Assembly: GCA_002342685.1 (NCBI GenBank)
Contig: DDQN01000063.1
Coordinates: 1-64,000, forward strand
Length of the DNA: 64,000 bases
Source: Vibrio sp. UBA2441
Lineage (GTDB): Bacteria; Pseudomonadota; Gammaproteobacteria; Enterobacterales; Vibrionaceae
Direction: 5' to 3'
Shown: positions 9,037 through 17,221 of the stretch, one piece after another
Layout: every line of letters starts with the position of its first letter
Numbering within the stretch: the first letter of the stretch is position 1
The notes under the pieces: model-generated
Told to the model about the DNA's origin: nothing
The model's database searches: none
What the model saw: the letters and a program-made list of their open reading frames with translations, nothing else
Translations under genes and position numbers: made by a program

Positions 9037-9474
9037 ATGACGTTAAACCATTACTCCAACGGCTTTAGCTTAATAGAGTTAATGATAGTCGTTGCTATCA
9101 TTGGTGTTTTATCCGCTATTGCGATCCCAGGTTACAGTGGTTATATCAAAAAAAGCGAGATAACTTCAGCTTTGGCAACCTTGAAAGGACTCGTAGCCCC
9201 GGCAGAAGGCTGGCATTTAGAAAACGGGAAATTTTCAGTCTCAGATAGTGAATCTATCTTGAACCAAATTGGTAGTCACGAAAAAGCCAATCCATTAGGA
9301 ACACTGCAATTTAGCGCTGAAGATACTCTTCAATTTACTTTCGGTAATCAGTCTCAGTTTTCTGAATCCCCAACAATCAAATACATACGCACACCAACAG
9401 GGTGGAAGTGCCGCGTATCCCATAACGATTTAAAAACAAAAGGCTGCTCAGAAACTGAAGAAGAAACTAATTAA
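9037..9474 (+). CDS. pilA: Type IVa major pilin (prepilin)
   Basis: Structural subunit of a type IV pilus. The 145-residue prepilin has a short leader of 9 residues ending in Gly (MTLNHYSNG), cut before F10. The conserved FSLIELMIVVAIIGVLSAIA helix follows, with the assembly glutamate at mature position 5. Two C-terminal cysteines (about C125 and C137) can form the D-region disulfide loop. It is the first gene of pilABCD. Pilin sequences vary between strains, so the C-terminal half is only recognisable by its layout. Confidence 0.93.
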   Translation: MTLNHYSNGFSLIELMIVVAIIGVLSAIAIPGYSGYIKKSEITSALATLKGLVAPAEGWHLENGKFSVSDSESILNQIGSHEKANPLGTLQFSAEDTLQFTFGNQSQFSESPTIKYIRTPTGWKCRVSHNDLKTKGCSETEEETN

Positions 9475-9483
9475 TATATTCTG

Positions 9484-11175
9484 ATGCTAACTAATTTAGC
9501 CGAGGCACTTCATCACGCTAATATCATTTCTGATAGCGATAAGCATCAGGTTATTGAGCTATCTAACCAGAACGAGGGGTCGATACTCGATAATATAATA
9601 GCGCTTGATATCATGACTGCCCAAGAGCTAACCGAGGTTACTGCTTCGCTATTTAATATGGCTGTTGTTGATATTAATAACTACGATTATGAATCGTTAA
9701 TCAATACCTTGCCATTGCGCGCTCTGATAATAAAACATTTCGCACTGCCTCTCTTTCAAACCGAACAGACATTAACCATTGCTATTGTTGACCCCACTAA
9801 TCTCGCTACAGAGGGGGATTTCTGTTTTACCACCGGGCTACAAATCGAAACACTGCTTGCCGATTACCATGATATTGGTTTCGTAATACGGAAAATATTT
9901 GGTAAACCGGAGCCTAACCACAAACAGGAAACAACCCAAGATCAAGCGCTTAATAGAATCTTAAATGAGGGTATCGACCAAGACTTAAGCCCTAATACAG
10001 AAGAAAGTGACAAAAATGATGCACCCGTTAGCCAGTTTATTCATCAAGTCATTACTGATGCGATTGCTCGAAGTGCTTCTGATATCCACTTTGAACCCTA
10101 CGAAAACCTTTACAGAATTCGGATGAGATGCGATGGCATCCTTATTGAAATGAAAAGCCCACCACCTCATTTAGCTCAACGTTTTTCCTCTCGAATTAAG
10201 GTTCTTGCAAAGCTAGATATTACCAACAGACGATTGCCACAGGATGGGCGTATTCAGTTTTCAACCAATGAAAATAGTCCCACGGTTGACATTAGAGTAT
10301 CAACACTGCCAAGTTTATGGGGAGAAAAAATCGTATTGAGAATACTAGATAAACGAGCTTCCACCTTTGCAGTTGATACACTTGGTTACAACGACGATCA
10401 GAAACAACTGTTTTTGAGCGCACTTCATCGACCACAAGGCATGATCTTGGTCACAGGACCAACAGGCAGTGGCAAAACCGCCTCTCTTTACACCGGATTA
10501 CAGATAATCAATACCAGTGAAAAAAACATCTCTACCGCGGAAGATCCTGTGGAAATCGCTATTAATGGTGTCAATCAAGTACAAATAGATAATCAAATTG
10601 ATTTTGGATTTGCTCAGGCTCTTAGAGCATTTTTAAGGCAGGACCCTGATATTATCATGCTAGGAGAAATTCGTGATGAAGAGACAGCCTCTATCGCAAT
10701 AAGAGCAGCTCAAACAGGTCATTTAGTCTTATCCACTCTTCATACTAATTCAGCAGCTGAAACCATTGTACGATTGATCAACATGGGTATTGAACCATTT
10801 AATATTACCGTTTCTGTGAGTCTTATCATAGCCCAGCGCTTGGTCAGACAGTTATGTCCTAATTGCAGAGTTCCTAACACAAACACTACATCCAGCATAG
10901 GTTCACTTAAGCTACCAATAAATACCACAATTTTTGATGCCAATCCCAAAGGGTGTATTAAATGCCACAATGGCTTTCAGGGCAGGATTGGTGTGTTTGA
11001 AGTACTAACAATGAATCAGCACATCAAAGACCTTATAGAGCGAAAAGCATCTACCTCTGAGATAGAACAAGCCGCAATAGAAAACGGCATGCTCACATTA
11101 CAGAACTCTGCACTTGAAAAGTTACGCTCAGGAATCACCAGTTACTCTGAATTAACGCGAGTGCTTTTACTTTGA
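9484..11175 (+). CDS. pilB: Type IV pilus extension ATPase
   Basis: GspE/PilB-family hexameric ATPase that drives pilus assembly from the cytoplasmic side. The 563 residues contain an N-terminal MshEN-like domain (1-150), the Walker A GPTGSGKT (325-332), an Asp box (EDPVEIAINGVNQVQ), Walker B IIMLGEIRDEETA, a His box (TGHLVLSTLHTNSA), and a four-cysteine zinc site (C458, C461, C491, C494). It starts 9 bp after the pilA stop. The site before the ATG is weak, which suggests coupled translation. Confidence 0.96.
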   Translation: MLTNLAEALHHANIISDSDKHQVIELSNQNEGSILDNIIALDIMTAQELTEVTASLFNMAVVDINNYDYESLINTLPLRALIIKHFALPLFQTEQTLTIAIVDPTNLATEGDFCFTTGLQIETLLADYHDIGFVIRKIFGKPEPNHKQETTQDQALNRILNEGIDQDLSPNTEESDKNDAPVSQFIHQVITDAIARSASDIHFEPYENLYRIRMRCDGILIEMKSPPPHLAQRFSSRIKVLAKLDITNRRLPQDGRIQFSTNENSPTVDIRVSTLPSLWGEKIVLRILDKRASTFAVDTLGYNDDQKQLFLSALHRPQGMILVTGPTGSGKTASLYTGLQIINTSEKNISTAEDPVEIAINGVNQVQIDNQIDFGFAQALRAFLRQDPDIIMLGEIRDEETASIAIRAAQTGHLVLSTLHTNSAAETIVRLINMGIEPFNITVSVSLIIAQRLVRQLCPNCRVPNTNTTSSIGSLKLPINTTIFDANPKGCIKCHNGFQGRIGVFEVLTMNQHIKDLIERKASTSEIEQAAIENGMLTLQNSALEKLRSGITSYSELTRVLLL

Positions 11176-11184
11176 TAGGTTCTC

Positions 11185-12408
11185 ATGGCAGATCAATATT
11201 CTCATAAACAGAGAGAGTATAAATGGAAAGGGCTTACCCTCGATGGTAGGCGAAAGAGTGGACTGCTGATTGCTCGGCACCGAACCGACGCGATCATAAA
11301 ACTGAACAAGCAAAAAATTAGAATCACTACTATAAGGGAATGTACAATCAGTCGCAGATTTACGCTTTCATCTCAAATAAAAGCAAAAGAAATAACGATA
11401 TTCACCCGTCAAATATCGACCTTACTATCTAGTGGACTGCCTATTCTTCAGTCATTGAAACTGATCTCAAGTAATCAGTCTAATCCATATTTTCAGCTCG
11501 TACTGCTAAATATCATTCATGATATCGAATCTGGCTTGCCGCTTTACCAATCAATACAAACAAGTAATTACTTTGACGACTCCTATATTAGTCTCGTCGC
11601 TTCCGGTGAACTAACGGGTCAGATTGACAAAGTATTTGACCGTTTAGCTCACTTAAGAGAGAAAAAACAGAAGATTCATTCAAAAGTGATTAAAGCCATG
11701 ATATACCCATCTCTAGTACTACTTACTGCTTTATTGGTTTTTTTACTCATGCTGACAATGGTTATTCCTGAATTCGAGCAACTATTTTCTGGTCTTGGAG
11801 CAGAGCTCCCTTGGTTTACTCAACAAACAGTCCGGCTTTCGCATGGTCTAAAAAACTACGCTATCCATATCACTCTAGTATCAGTTCTCATTGGCTTAAT
11901 CGTAACAACAATAACCAAGCATTCGCTCCCTCTCCAATTGACAATAAGTCGCTGGCGTTTGATTACACCGATATTAGGCCATATTAACACCAGTGCAGTT
12001 TTGGCCACATTTTGTCATGTGCTTGCCGAAAACTTAGCTTCAGGAGTTCCTATACTAAAAGGACTGAAAACCTCATCGAAGACAACAAATAATTTATATT
12101 ATCAGCACGTTTTTGACTCAATACATCATCATATTTCATCCGGAATTCCGCTGCACATTGCGATTAAACAAAGCAATGCATTTCCCGACTATTTCACTCA
12201 AATGATCATGATAGGTGAAGAGTCCGGGAGCTTGGATACAGTACTAAAACGTATTGCCACTTATTATGAAAATGAAGTTGATAATCTTGTCGATAATTTG
12301 GGTAAAGCGCTCGAACCATTAATAATTATCATTTTAGGCCTATTAGTAGGCGGGCTAGTCATTTCAATGTACTTACCCATCTTTAACTTAATGTCTGTAA
12401 TGGGATAG
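11185..12408 (+). CDS. pilC: Type IV pilus inner-membrane platform protein
   Basis: GspF/PilC-family inner-membrane protein that anchors the PilB motor. The 407 residues contain two homologous cytoplasmic helical domains (about 70-195 and 275-395). Membrane segments lie near 175-195 (YPSLVLLTALLVFLLMLTMV), 225-245, and at the C-terminus (IIIILGLLVGGLVISMYLPI). The gene begins 9 bp after pilB. The N-terminal YKWKGLTLDGRRKSG stretch is typical of the family. Confidence 0.95.
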   Translation: MADQYSHKQREYKWKGLTLDGRRKSGLLIARHRTDAIIKLNKQKIRITTIRECTISRRFTLSSQIKAKEITIFTRQISTLLSSGLPILQSLKLISSNQSNPYFQLVLLNIIHDIESGLPLYQSIQTSNYFDDSYISLVASGELTGQIDKVFDRLAHLREKKQKIHSKVIKAMIYPSLVLLTALLVFLLMLTMVIPEFEQLFSGLGAELPWFTQQTVRLSHGLKNYAIHITLVSVLIGLIVTTITKHSLPLQLTISRWRLITPILGHINTSAVLATFCHVLAENLASGVPILKGLKTSSKTTNNLYYQHVFDSIHHHISSGIPLHIAIKQSNAFPDYFTQMIMIGEESGSLDTVLKRIATYYENEVDNLVDNLGKALEPLIIIILGLLVGGLVISMYLPIFNLMSVMG

Positions 12409-12443
12409 AATAGTCGCTACATCAATCTTCTACAGAGTCATTC

Positions 12444-13313
12444 ATGGATGCTTTTTACTACTACCCTTGGCTATTTCCTACGTTAGCTGCACTTTTTGGA
12501 CTTATTGTCGGTAGTTTCTTAAATGTCGTCATTTATCGCTTACCATTAATGATGGAAAAAGAGTGGAAACAAGATTGCGCAGAGACCTTTCCTGATTTGA
12601 ATATAGTCGTTGATAAAACCCCATTTAATCTAAGCCGCCCCAATTCACATTGCCCCAAATGTAAAACGCCTATTCGTATACTGGACAATATTCCAGTCAT
12701 CAGTTGGATAGTACTAAGAGGAAAATGTCGTCACTGTGCTAACCCCATAAGTCCAAGGTACCCTCTGATTGAATTACTAAGTGCTTCACTTTGTGCTATT
12801 GCTGCCTGGACATTTGGGTTCTCACCATTTTCTATCGCTTTGATGTTTTTTACCTTTGCTTTAATTGCCGCCACTTTTATCGATTTGGATACCATGTTTT
12901 TGCCAGACCAAATCACGCTACCACTAACGTGGGCTGGATTGTTAATGGCACTGGTTGGTTGGAGTTCCATTTCACTTCAAGACGCAGTCATTGGGGCAAT
13001 GACTGGGTACTTATGCCTTTGGAGTATATATTGGCTATTCAAACTCATTACCGGAAAAGAAGGTATGGGCTATGGTGATTTTAAGCTCCTTGCGGCATTA
13101 GGAGCCTGGCTTGGTTGGCAATTGCTGCCACTAATCGTTCTTCTTTCTTCCGTGGTTGGATTAGTCTTTGGGCTTATTCAGCTAAGATTGCAGAAAAAAG
13201 GCATAGATAAATCATTTCCATTCGGCCCTTATCTCGCTATTGCCGGGTGGATCAGCCTCATTTGGGGGACAGAAATCGTCAATTGGTATTTTATTACAGC
13301 CTTAGGATTATAA
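12444..13313 (+). CDS. pilD: Prepilin peptidase / N-methyltransferase
   Basis: Bifunctional inner-membrane aspartyl protease that cleaves type IV prepilins and type II secretion pseudopilins after Gly, then methylates the new N-terminus. The 289 residues carry a four-cysteine cytoplasmic zinc loop (C70, C73, C95, C98). The two catalytic aspartates are D147 in FIDLD and D212 in GYGDFK. Several membrane helices follow. It is the last pil gene of the cluster and is followed after 1 bp by coaE, so coaE is probably co-transcribed. Confidence 0.97.
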   Translation: MDAFYYYPWLFPTLAALFGLIVGSFLNVVIYRLPLMMEKEWKQDCAETFPDLNIVVDKTPFNLSRPNSHCPKCKTPIRILDNIPVISWIVLRGKCRHCANPISPRYPLIELLSASLCAIAAWTFGFSPFSIALMFFTFALIAATFIDLDTMFLPDQITLPLTWAGLLMALVGWSSISLQDAVIGAMTGYLCLWSIYWLFKLITGKEGMGYGDFKLLAALGAWLGWQLLPLIVLLSSVVGLVFGLIQLRLQKKGIDKSFPFGPYLAIAGWISLIWGTEIVNWYFITALGL

Positions 13314-13314
13314 T

Positions 13315-13926
13315 ATGACTTTCGTCGTTGGGTTAACGGGAGGAATTGCATCGGGTAAAACAACCGTTGCCAACCTTTTCCATGACCAGTTTAATATTGA
13401 TATTATAGATGCTGATGTCGTCGCTCGAGAAGTCGTTGAAAAAGGGTCTATCGGTTTAGCCTCGATAGCCCATCACTTTGGCCAAGATATATTAGAGCAA
13501 AATGGTCAGCTCAATAGAGCTAAATTAAGAAAACGAATTTTTTCTCATCCTGACGAAAAAAAATGGTTAGATAATCTACTCCATCCACTAATTCGCGATA
13601 AAATGCAGCAAGATCTCAGCAAAGTTACCACACCTTATGCACTTTTAGTGGTACCCTTACTAATTGAAAATCAACTACAATTTATGGCAGACAGAATTCT
13701 AGTCGTTGATGTCAGTCTTGATACACAAATCAAGCGGACCATGAAACGAGATAATGTCCCGAAAGTTCAAGTCGAATCTATACTTTCCACACAAGCAAGT
13801 AGAGAGCAACGAATTGAATTTGCTGATGATATTATTCTAAACGATGATGACAACCATAAACTTTTACCTCAAATCACTAAACTGCATAATCTATACATAG
13901 ACAATGCAGCTAAAGCCAATCAATGA
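13315..13926 (+). CDS. coaE: Dephospho-CoA kinase
   Basis: Catalyses the last step of coenzyme A synthesis, ATP-dependent 3'-phosphorylation of dephospho-CoA. The 203 residues begin with the P-loop GLTGGIASGKTT, followed by IDADVVAREVVE and LLVVPLLIEN, which are typical family segments. It starts one base after the pilD stop, with AGGA inside the pilD end as the ribosome binding site, and it precedes zapD. Confidence 0.96.
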   Translation: MTFVVGLTGGIASGKTTVANLFHDQFNIDIIDADVVAREVVEKGSIGLASIAHHFGQDILEQNGQLNRAKLRKRIFSHPDEKKWLDNLLHPLIRDKMQQDLSKVTTPYALLVVPLLIENQLQFMADRILVVDVSLDTQIKRTMKRDNVPKVQVESILSTQASREQRIEFADDIILNDDDNHKLLPQITKLHNLYIDNAAKANQ

Positions 13927-13947
13927 TTTAAGGAACAAGGGCGCGGA

Positions 13948-14688
13948 ATGACAATTCATAAATTTGAACATCCACTAAATGAAAAAACTCGTATCTACCT
14001 AAGAGTAGAGTCTCTGTTAAGGCAGATGCACCATTCCGCTAAATTTTCTGATAATCAGCAATATCACCAGTTTTTTCGCTCCATATTTGACCTTCTGGAA
14101 ATTTTTGAACAGATTCAGTTAAAAGCCGAACTAGCAAAAGATCTGGAAAAGCAACGATTAAACTATAAAAACTGGTTAAATGTTGAGGGTGTAGACCAAG
14201 AAAAGCTATTGTCTGTTCTTGAAGATATTGATGTCGTTCATAAGAATCTAATGTCTGCCGAGCGATTTGGTAAGTCACTAAAAGAAGAACGATTTTTAAG
14301 CTCAATTCGTCAACGATTTAACCTTCCTGGTGGAACCTGTTGTTTCGACTTGCCAGCGCTTCACTACTGGAATCACCTTCCGTTAGAGCAACGAATTCGG
14401 AATGCACAAGTCTGGATGGAAACTTTGCAGCCTCTTTCGGAATCATTAAACCTTTGGCTCAAGCTTTGTCGAGAAACAGGGTATTCCAATGCCCAGATCG
14501 CCCGCAATGGTTTCTACCAAAGTGATGCAGAAGAAGCCAATATCCTTCGACTTAATATCCCATTAGAAACTGGCGTATTCCCTATGATTTCCGGTCATAA
14601 AAATCGTTTCGCCATTAAATTTATCTCTTTCGAAACCGGAAAGGCATACAGCCAAGATGTAGAGTTCGACCTAGCTATTTGTAATTAA
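13948..14688 (+). CDS. zapD: Cell division protein ZapD
   Basis: Cytosolic FtsZ-associated protein (DUF1342 family) that bundles FtsZ protofilaments. The 246 residues match the E. coli protein (247) in length and in recognisable segments such as FEHPLNEKTRIYLRVE, LPGGTCCFDLPALHYW and FEQIQLKAELAKDLEKQ. The coaE-zapD-yacG order is the standard one. No membrane segment is present. Confidence 0.94.
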   Translation: MTIHKFEHPLNEKTRIYLRVESLLRQMHHSAKFSDNQQYHQFFRSIFDLLEIFEQIQLKAELAKDLEKQRLNYKNWLNVEGVDQEKLLSVLEDIDVVHKNLMSAERFGKSLKEERFLSSIRQRFNLPGGTCCFDLPALHYWNHLPLEQRIRNAQVWMETLQPLSESLNLWLKLCRETGYSNAQIARNGFYQSDAEEANILRLNIPLETGVFPMISGHKNRFAIKFISFETGKAYSQDVEFDLAICN

Positions 14689-14758
14689 ATTTCAATTGTA
14701 TATTTTTTAAAGCAAGTTAAGATCAGCTGCAGAAATTTAGTGCTAGGAGCTATTGTTC

Positions 14759-14956
14759 ATGTCTGAACCCACTATTGTTAAATGTCCAACTTGCCAAAAG
14801 TCGGTAATTTGGAGCGATAAGAGCCCTTTTCGTCCTTTCTGTAGTAAACAGTGCCAAATGATTGATTTTGGAGAATGGGCAGATGAAGAGAATTCCATAT
14901 CTGGCGCTCCAGATATGTCTGATTCAGATGGTTGGTCGGAAGATATATCGAGTTAA
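14759..14956 (+). CDS. yacG: DNA gyrase inhibitor / zinc-binding protein YacG
   Basis: Small zinc protein of 65 residues. It has a C-x2-C (CPTC) and a C-x3-C (CSKQC) pair framing the zinc site, and the family phrase RPFCSKQCQMIDFGEWADEE. E. coli YacG binds GyrB and inhibits gyrase. The ATG at 14759 is preferred over an in-frame TTG two codons upstream because AGGAG lies 9 nt before it. The C-terminal tail is acidic and probably disordered. Confidence 0.93.
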   Translation: MSEPTIVKCPTCQKSVIWSDKSPFRPFCSKQCQMIDFGEWADEENSISGAPDMSDSDGWSEDISS

Positions 14957-14971
14957 CATAAATATTGAAAT

Positions 14972-14999
14972 AAAAAAGGCTCCCGAAGGGAGCCTTTTT
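14972..14999. terminator. Bidirectional terminator between yacG and rplS
   Basis: A 12-bp stem (AAAAAGGCTCCC and its complement) with a GAA loop has A-runs on one side and T-runs on the other, so it can stop transcription from both converging genes, yacG (+) and rplS (-). Confidence 0.92.
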
Positions 15000-15022
15000 A
15001 ATGAGAATGCTTAGTTATAGCA

Positions 15023-15376
15023 TTACTTCTTAGCAAGTTTCTCTTTAATACGAGCAGACTTACCAGAACGTTCACGTAGGTAGTACAACTTGGCACGACG
15101 TACTGCACCACGGCGTTTAACTTCGATGCTATCAACCATTGGAGAGTGAGTTTGGAACGAACGCTCAACACCTTCACCGTTCGAAATTTTACGAACAGTA
15201 AATGCTGAATGTAGGCCACGGTTACGTACAGCGATTACAACACCTTCAAAGGCCTGTAGACGCTCACGCTCACCTTCTTTTACCTTAACCTGAACAACAA
15301 CAGTGTCACCTGCGCTGAATTTAGGAAGGTCTGATTTCAATTGCTCTTCTTCAAGAGCTTTGATGATATTACTCAT
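15023..15376 (-). CDS. rplS: 50S ribosomal protein L19
   Basis: Ribosomal protein at the 30S-50S interface. The 117 residues compare with 115 in E. coli. Recognisable segments are FSAGDTVVVQVKVKEG, RLQAFEGVVIAVRNRG and RRGAVRRAKLYYLRER. It is the last gene of rpsP-rimM-trmD-rplS and ends at the bidirectional terminator. Confidence 0.98.
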   Translation of the reverse strand: MSNIIKALEEEQLKSDLPKFSAGDTVVVQVKVKEGERERLQAFEGVVIAVRNRGLHSAFTVRKISNGEGVERSFQTHSPMVDSIEVKRRGAVRRAKLYYLRERSGKSARIKEKLAKK

Positions 15377-15417
15377 TTTGTAAATTCCTAGAATAAACTG
15401 ATACTAATATAAATAGG

Positions 15418-16161
15418 TTACTTAGCTTTGTGTTCTTTAATGAACACGGCCAGTAATTGTTCCTGTTCGTCAGTCAGAGCTAGGTTTTCCAAGAGCTCTG
15501 GTCTTCGTAGCCAAGTACGGCCCAGCGATTGTTTTAATCGCCAGCGACGAATGTCCTTATGATTTCCGGACTTCAGTACCTGAGGCACCTCTTCTCCATC
15601 TAACACTTCAGGACGCGTATAATGGGGACAATCCAACAGACCATTTGCAAAAGAATCTTCTTCTGCTGACGCAAAATCTCCCAGTACTCCCGGTATAAAC
15701 CTTGAAACTGAATCAATTAACGTCATGGCTGGTAGTTCACCACCCGTCATCACAAAATCACCAATCGACCATTCTTCGTCAATTTCTGATTTAATGACAC
15801 GCTCATCTATCCCTTCATAGCGACCACATATAAGAATCATATTCTCATTAGTTGCCAGCTCTTCTACTCCTTTTTGGTCCAATTTACGACCTTGAGGAGA
15901 AAGATAAATAACTTTCGTCTTTCCCGGTGAGTTTACTCTGGCTGTTTGAATGGCATCGCGCAAAGGCTGAACCATCATCAACATTCCAGGGCCACCACCG
16001 TAAGGTCTATCATCAACAGTGCGATGTTTATCGAGAGTGAAATCTCTTGGATTCCATACTTCTACCGATAAAAGACCTTTTTTAACCGCTTGACCTGTAA
16101 CTCCAAAATCAGTCACGGAGCGGAACATTTCAGGAAAAAGGCTAATTACGCCAACCCACAT
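15418..16161 (-). CDS. trmD: tRNA (guanine37-N1)-methyltransferase
   Basis: SPOUT-class methyltransferase that makes m1G37 next to the anticodon and so prevents +1 frameshifting. The 247 residues contain MWVGVISLFPEMF at the N-terminus, DDRPYGGGPGMLMM, the trefoil-knot SAM site around LICGRYEGIDERV and SIGDFVMTGGELPA, and the C-terminal HYTRPE segment. The start lies 24 bp after rimM. Confidence 0.98.
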   Translation of the reverse strand: MWVGVISLFPEMFRSVTDFGVTGQAVKKGLLSVEVWNPRDFTLDKHRTVDDRPYGGGPGMLMMVQPLRDAIQTARVNSPGKTKVIYLSPQGRKLDQKGVEELATNENMILICGRYEGIDERVIKSEIDEEWSIGDFVMTGGELPAMTLIDSVSRFIPGVLGDFASAEEDSFANGLLDCPHYTRPEVLDGEEVPQVLKSGNHKDIRRWRLKQSLGRTWLRRPELLENLALTDEQEQLLAVFIKEHKAK

Positions 16162-16185
16162 CTGTTCTCTCGCTCTACTGTGGAG

Positions 16186-16716
16186 TTAAAATCCAGGATC
16201 CCAGTCAACTTCGATCCGTTGAGCTTCGCGATCAATTTGTTTGACCACTTGCTCTTCAAGAAACGGGATTAATCGTTCCTTTTGACCAAAAGCATCTTTA
16301 ATATTTGCCTTCACAACCAAAACATCATTTGAGCCTGTTTCTAACAAATCAGTTACTTCGCCAAGGTTATACCCTTTTGTTGTAACCACTTGCATGCCAA
16401 ACAATTCTCGCCAGTAGAATTCATCTTCTGACAGCTTTGGTAGTGAATCTGAATTAATCGCAATTTCAAAATTGGTTAGAAGATTAGCATCCTCTCGGAT
16501 CTCTAAACCTTCAAGTTTAGCAACCATACCTTTGTTATGGCGCTTCCAGCTTTCAACTTTGTATTCAATCCACTCGCCCTTTTGTTTTATATACCAAGGA
16601 CTATATTGAAAAATACTTTCAGCGTCGTCTGTGTAGGAAATGACTTTAAGCCAGCCACGAATGCCGTAGGTAGCACCAAATTTGCCAACTACTAATTTCT
16701 CGATTTGCTCACTCAT
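16186..16716 (-). CDS. rimM: Ribosome maturation factor RimM
   Basis: Assembly factor for the 30S head that binds protein S19. The start at 16716 (MSEQIEKLVVGKFG, 176 residues, E. coli 182) is chosen because AAGGAAG lies upstream at good spacing. The frame is open to 16755 but the extra 13 residues are not typical. The N-terminal RimM barrel (GATYGIRGWLKVISYTD) and the C-terminal PRC barrel (EFYWRELFGMQV, GEVTDLLETGSNDVLVV) are both visible. Confidence 0.96.
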   Translation of the reverse strand: MSEQIEKLVVGKFGATYGIRGWLKVISYTDDAESIFQYSPWYIKQKGEWIEYKVESWKRHNKGMVAKLEGLEIREDANLLTNFEIAINSDSLPKLSEDEFYWRELFGMQVVTTKGYNLGEVTDLLETGSNDVLVVKANIKDAFGQKERLIPFLEEQVVKQIDREAQRIEVDWDPGF

Positions 16717-16759
16717 TATTTCGCTTCCTTCAACCGACATAGCTTTTGTTACCAACTAA

Positions 16760-17008
16760 TTAAGCCGCTTTTTGAGCGTCTTTAACTAGCTTAGCAACAC
16801 GGTCAGATAGAGAAGCACCTTCGCCAACCCAATGGTTAACGCGATCCAAGTCTAAACGTAGACCTTCTTCTTGACCTTGAGCAGTTGGGTTAAAGAAACC
16901 TACTTTCTCGATGTAGCGGCCAGTAGCTGCATAGCGGCTATCTGCTACTACGATTTGATAAAATGGACGCTTTTTAGCGCCGTGACGTGCCAAACGAATG
17001 GTTACCAT
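16760..17008 (-). CDS. rpsP: 30S ribosomal protein S16
   Basis: Ribosomal protein of 82 residues, the usual length, starting MVTIRLARHGAKKRPFYQIV. It is the first gene of the operon rpsP-rimM-trmD-rplS. The reading frames are compact, with about 44 bp between rpsP and the rimM start. A promoter and a terminator-like leader hairpin lie upstream. Confidence 0.98.
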   Translation of the reverse strand: MVTIRLARHGAKKRPFYQIVVADSRYAATGRYIEKVGFFNPTAQGQEEGLRLDLDRVNHWVGEGASLSDRVAKLVKDAQKAA

Positions 17009-17028
17009 ATCGTCCTCTTTGCTTTCTC

Positions 17029-17066
17029 AATAATAAAATAAACCCCAAAGAAAATATTTCTTGGGG
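17029..17066 (-). terminator. Terminator-like hairpin in the rpsP leader
   Basis: On the minus strand CCCCAA (17066-17061) pairs with TTGGGG (17048-17043), with further A/T pairing inside. TTTATTTTATTATT follows immediately. The hairpin lies 21-58 bp before the rpsP ATG and downstream of the predicted rpsP promoter, so the operon transcript must read through it. It could terminate read-through from ffh, attenuate the ribosomal operon, or both. Confidence 0.6.
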
Positions 17067-17091
17067 CCTCGTGCCAATTTAAAGCCCCGGA

Positions 17092-17119
17092 ATTTTACTC
17101 TTATTAGGGGCTTTTGCAA
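17092..17119 (-). promoter_or_regulatory. Promoter of the rpsP operon
   Basis: A -35 TTGCAA (17114-17119) and a -10 TAAAAT (17092-17097) are separated by 16 bp on the minus strand. The segment after the -10 is TCCGGGGC, a GC-rich discriminator of the kind found at stringently controlled ribosomal promoters. The expected start is near 17085. Confidence 0.6.
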
Positions 17120-17140
17120 GCAGTTTATAGGTGAAGGATT

Positions 17141-17176
17141 ATCCGGTAGCCGGTTACCGGTGACTAGTTACCGGTA
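17141..17176. repeat. Clustered CCGGT repeats and a near-perfect palindrome
   Basis: Four CCGGT units occur within 36 bp, including two copies of GTTACCGGT. Positions 17155-17176 form a 22-bp palindrome, centred on ACTAGT and flanked by ACCGGT, with one mismatched pair. It lies between the ffh stop and the rpsP promoter. No function can be assigned. Confidence 0.6.
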
Positions 17177-17221
17177 TGGGGGACCTGTTAGCCTCTCCTT
17201 TCACTTTTATAATCTAATTTT

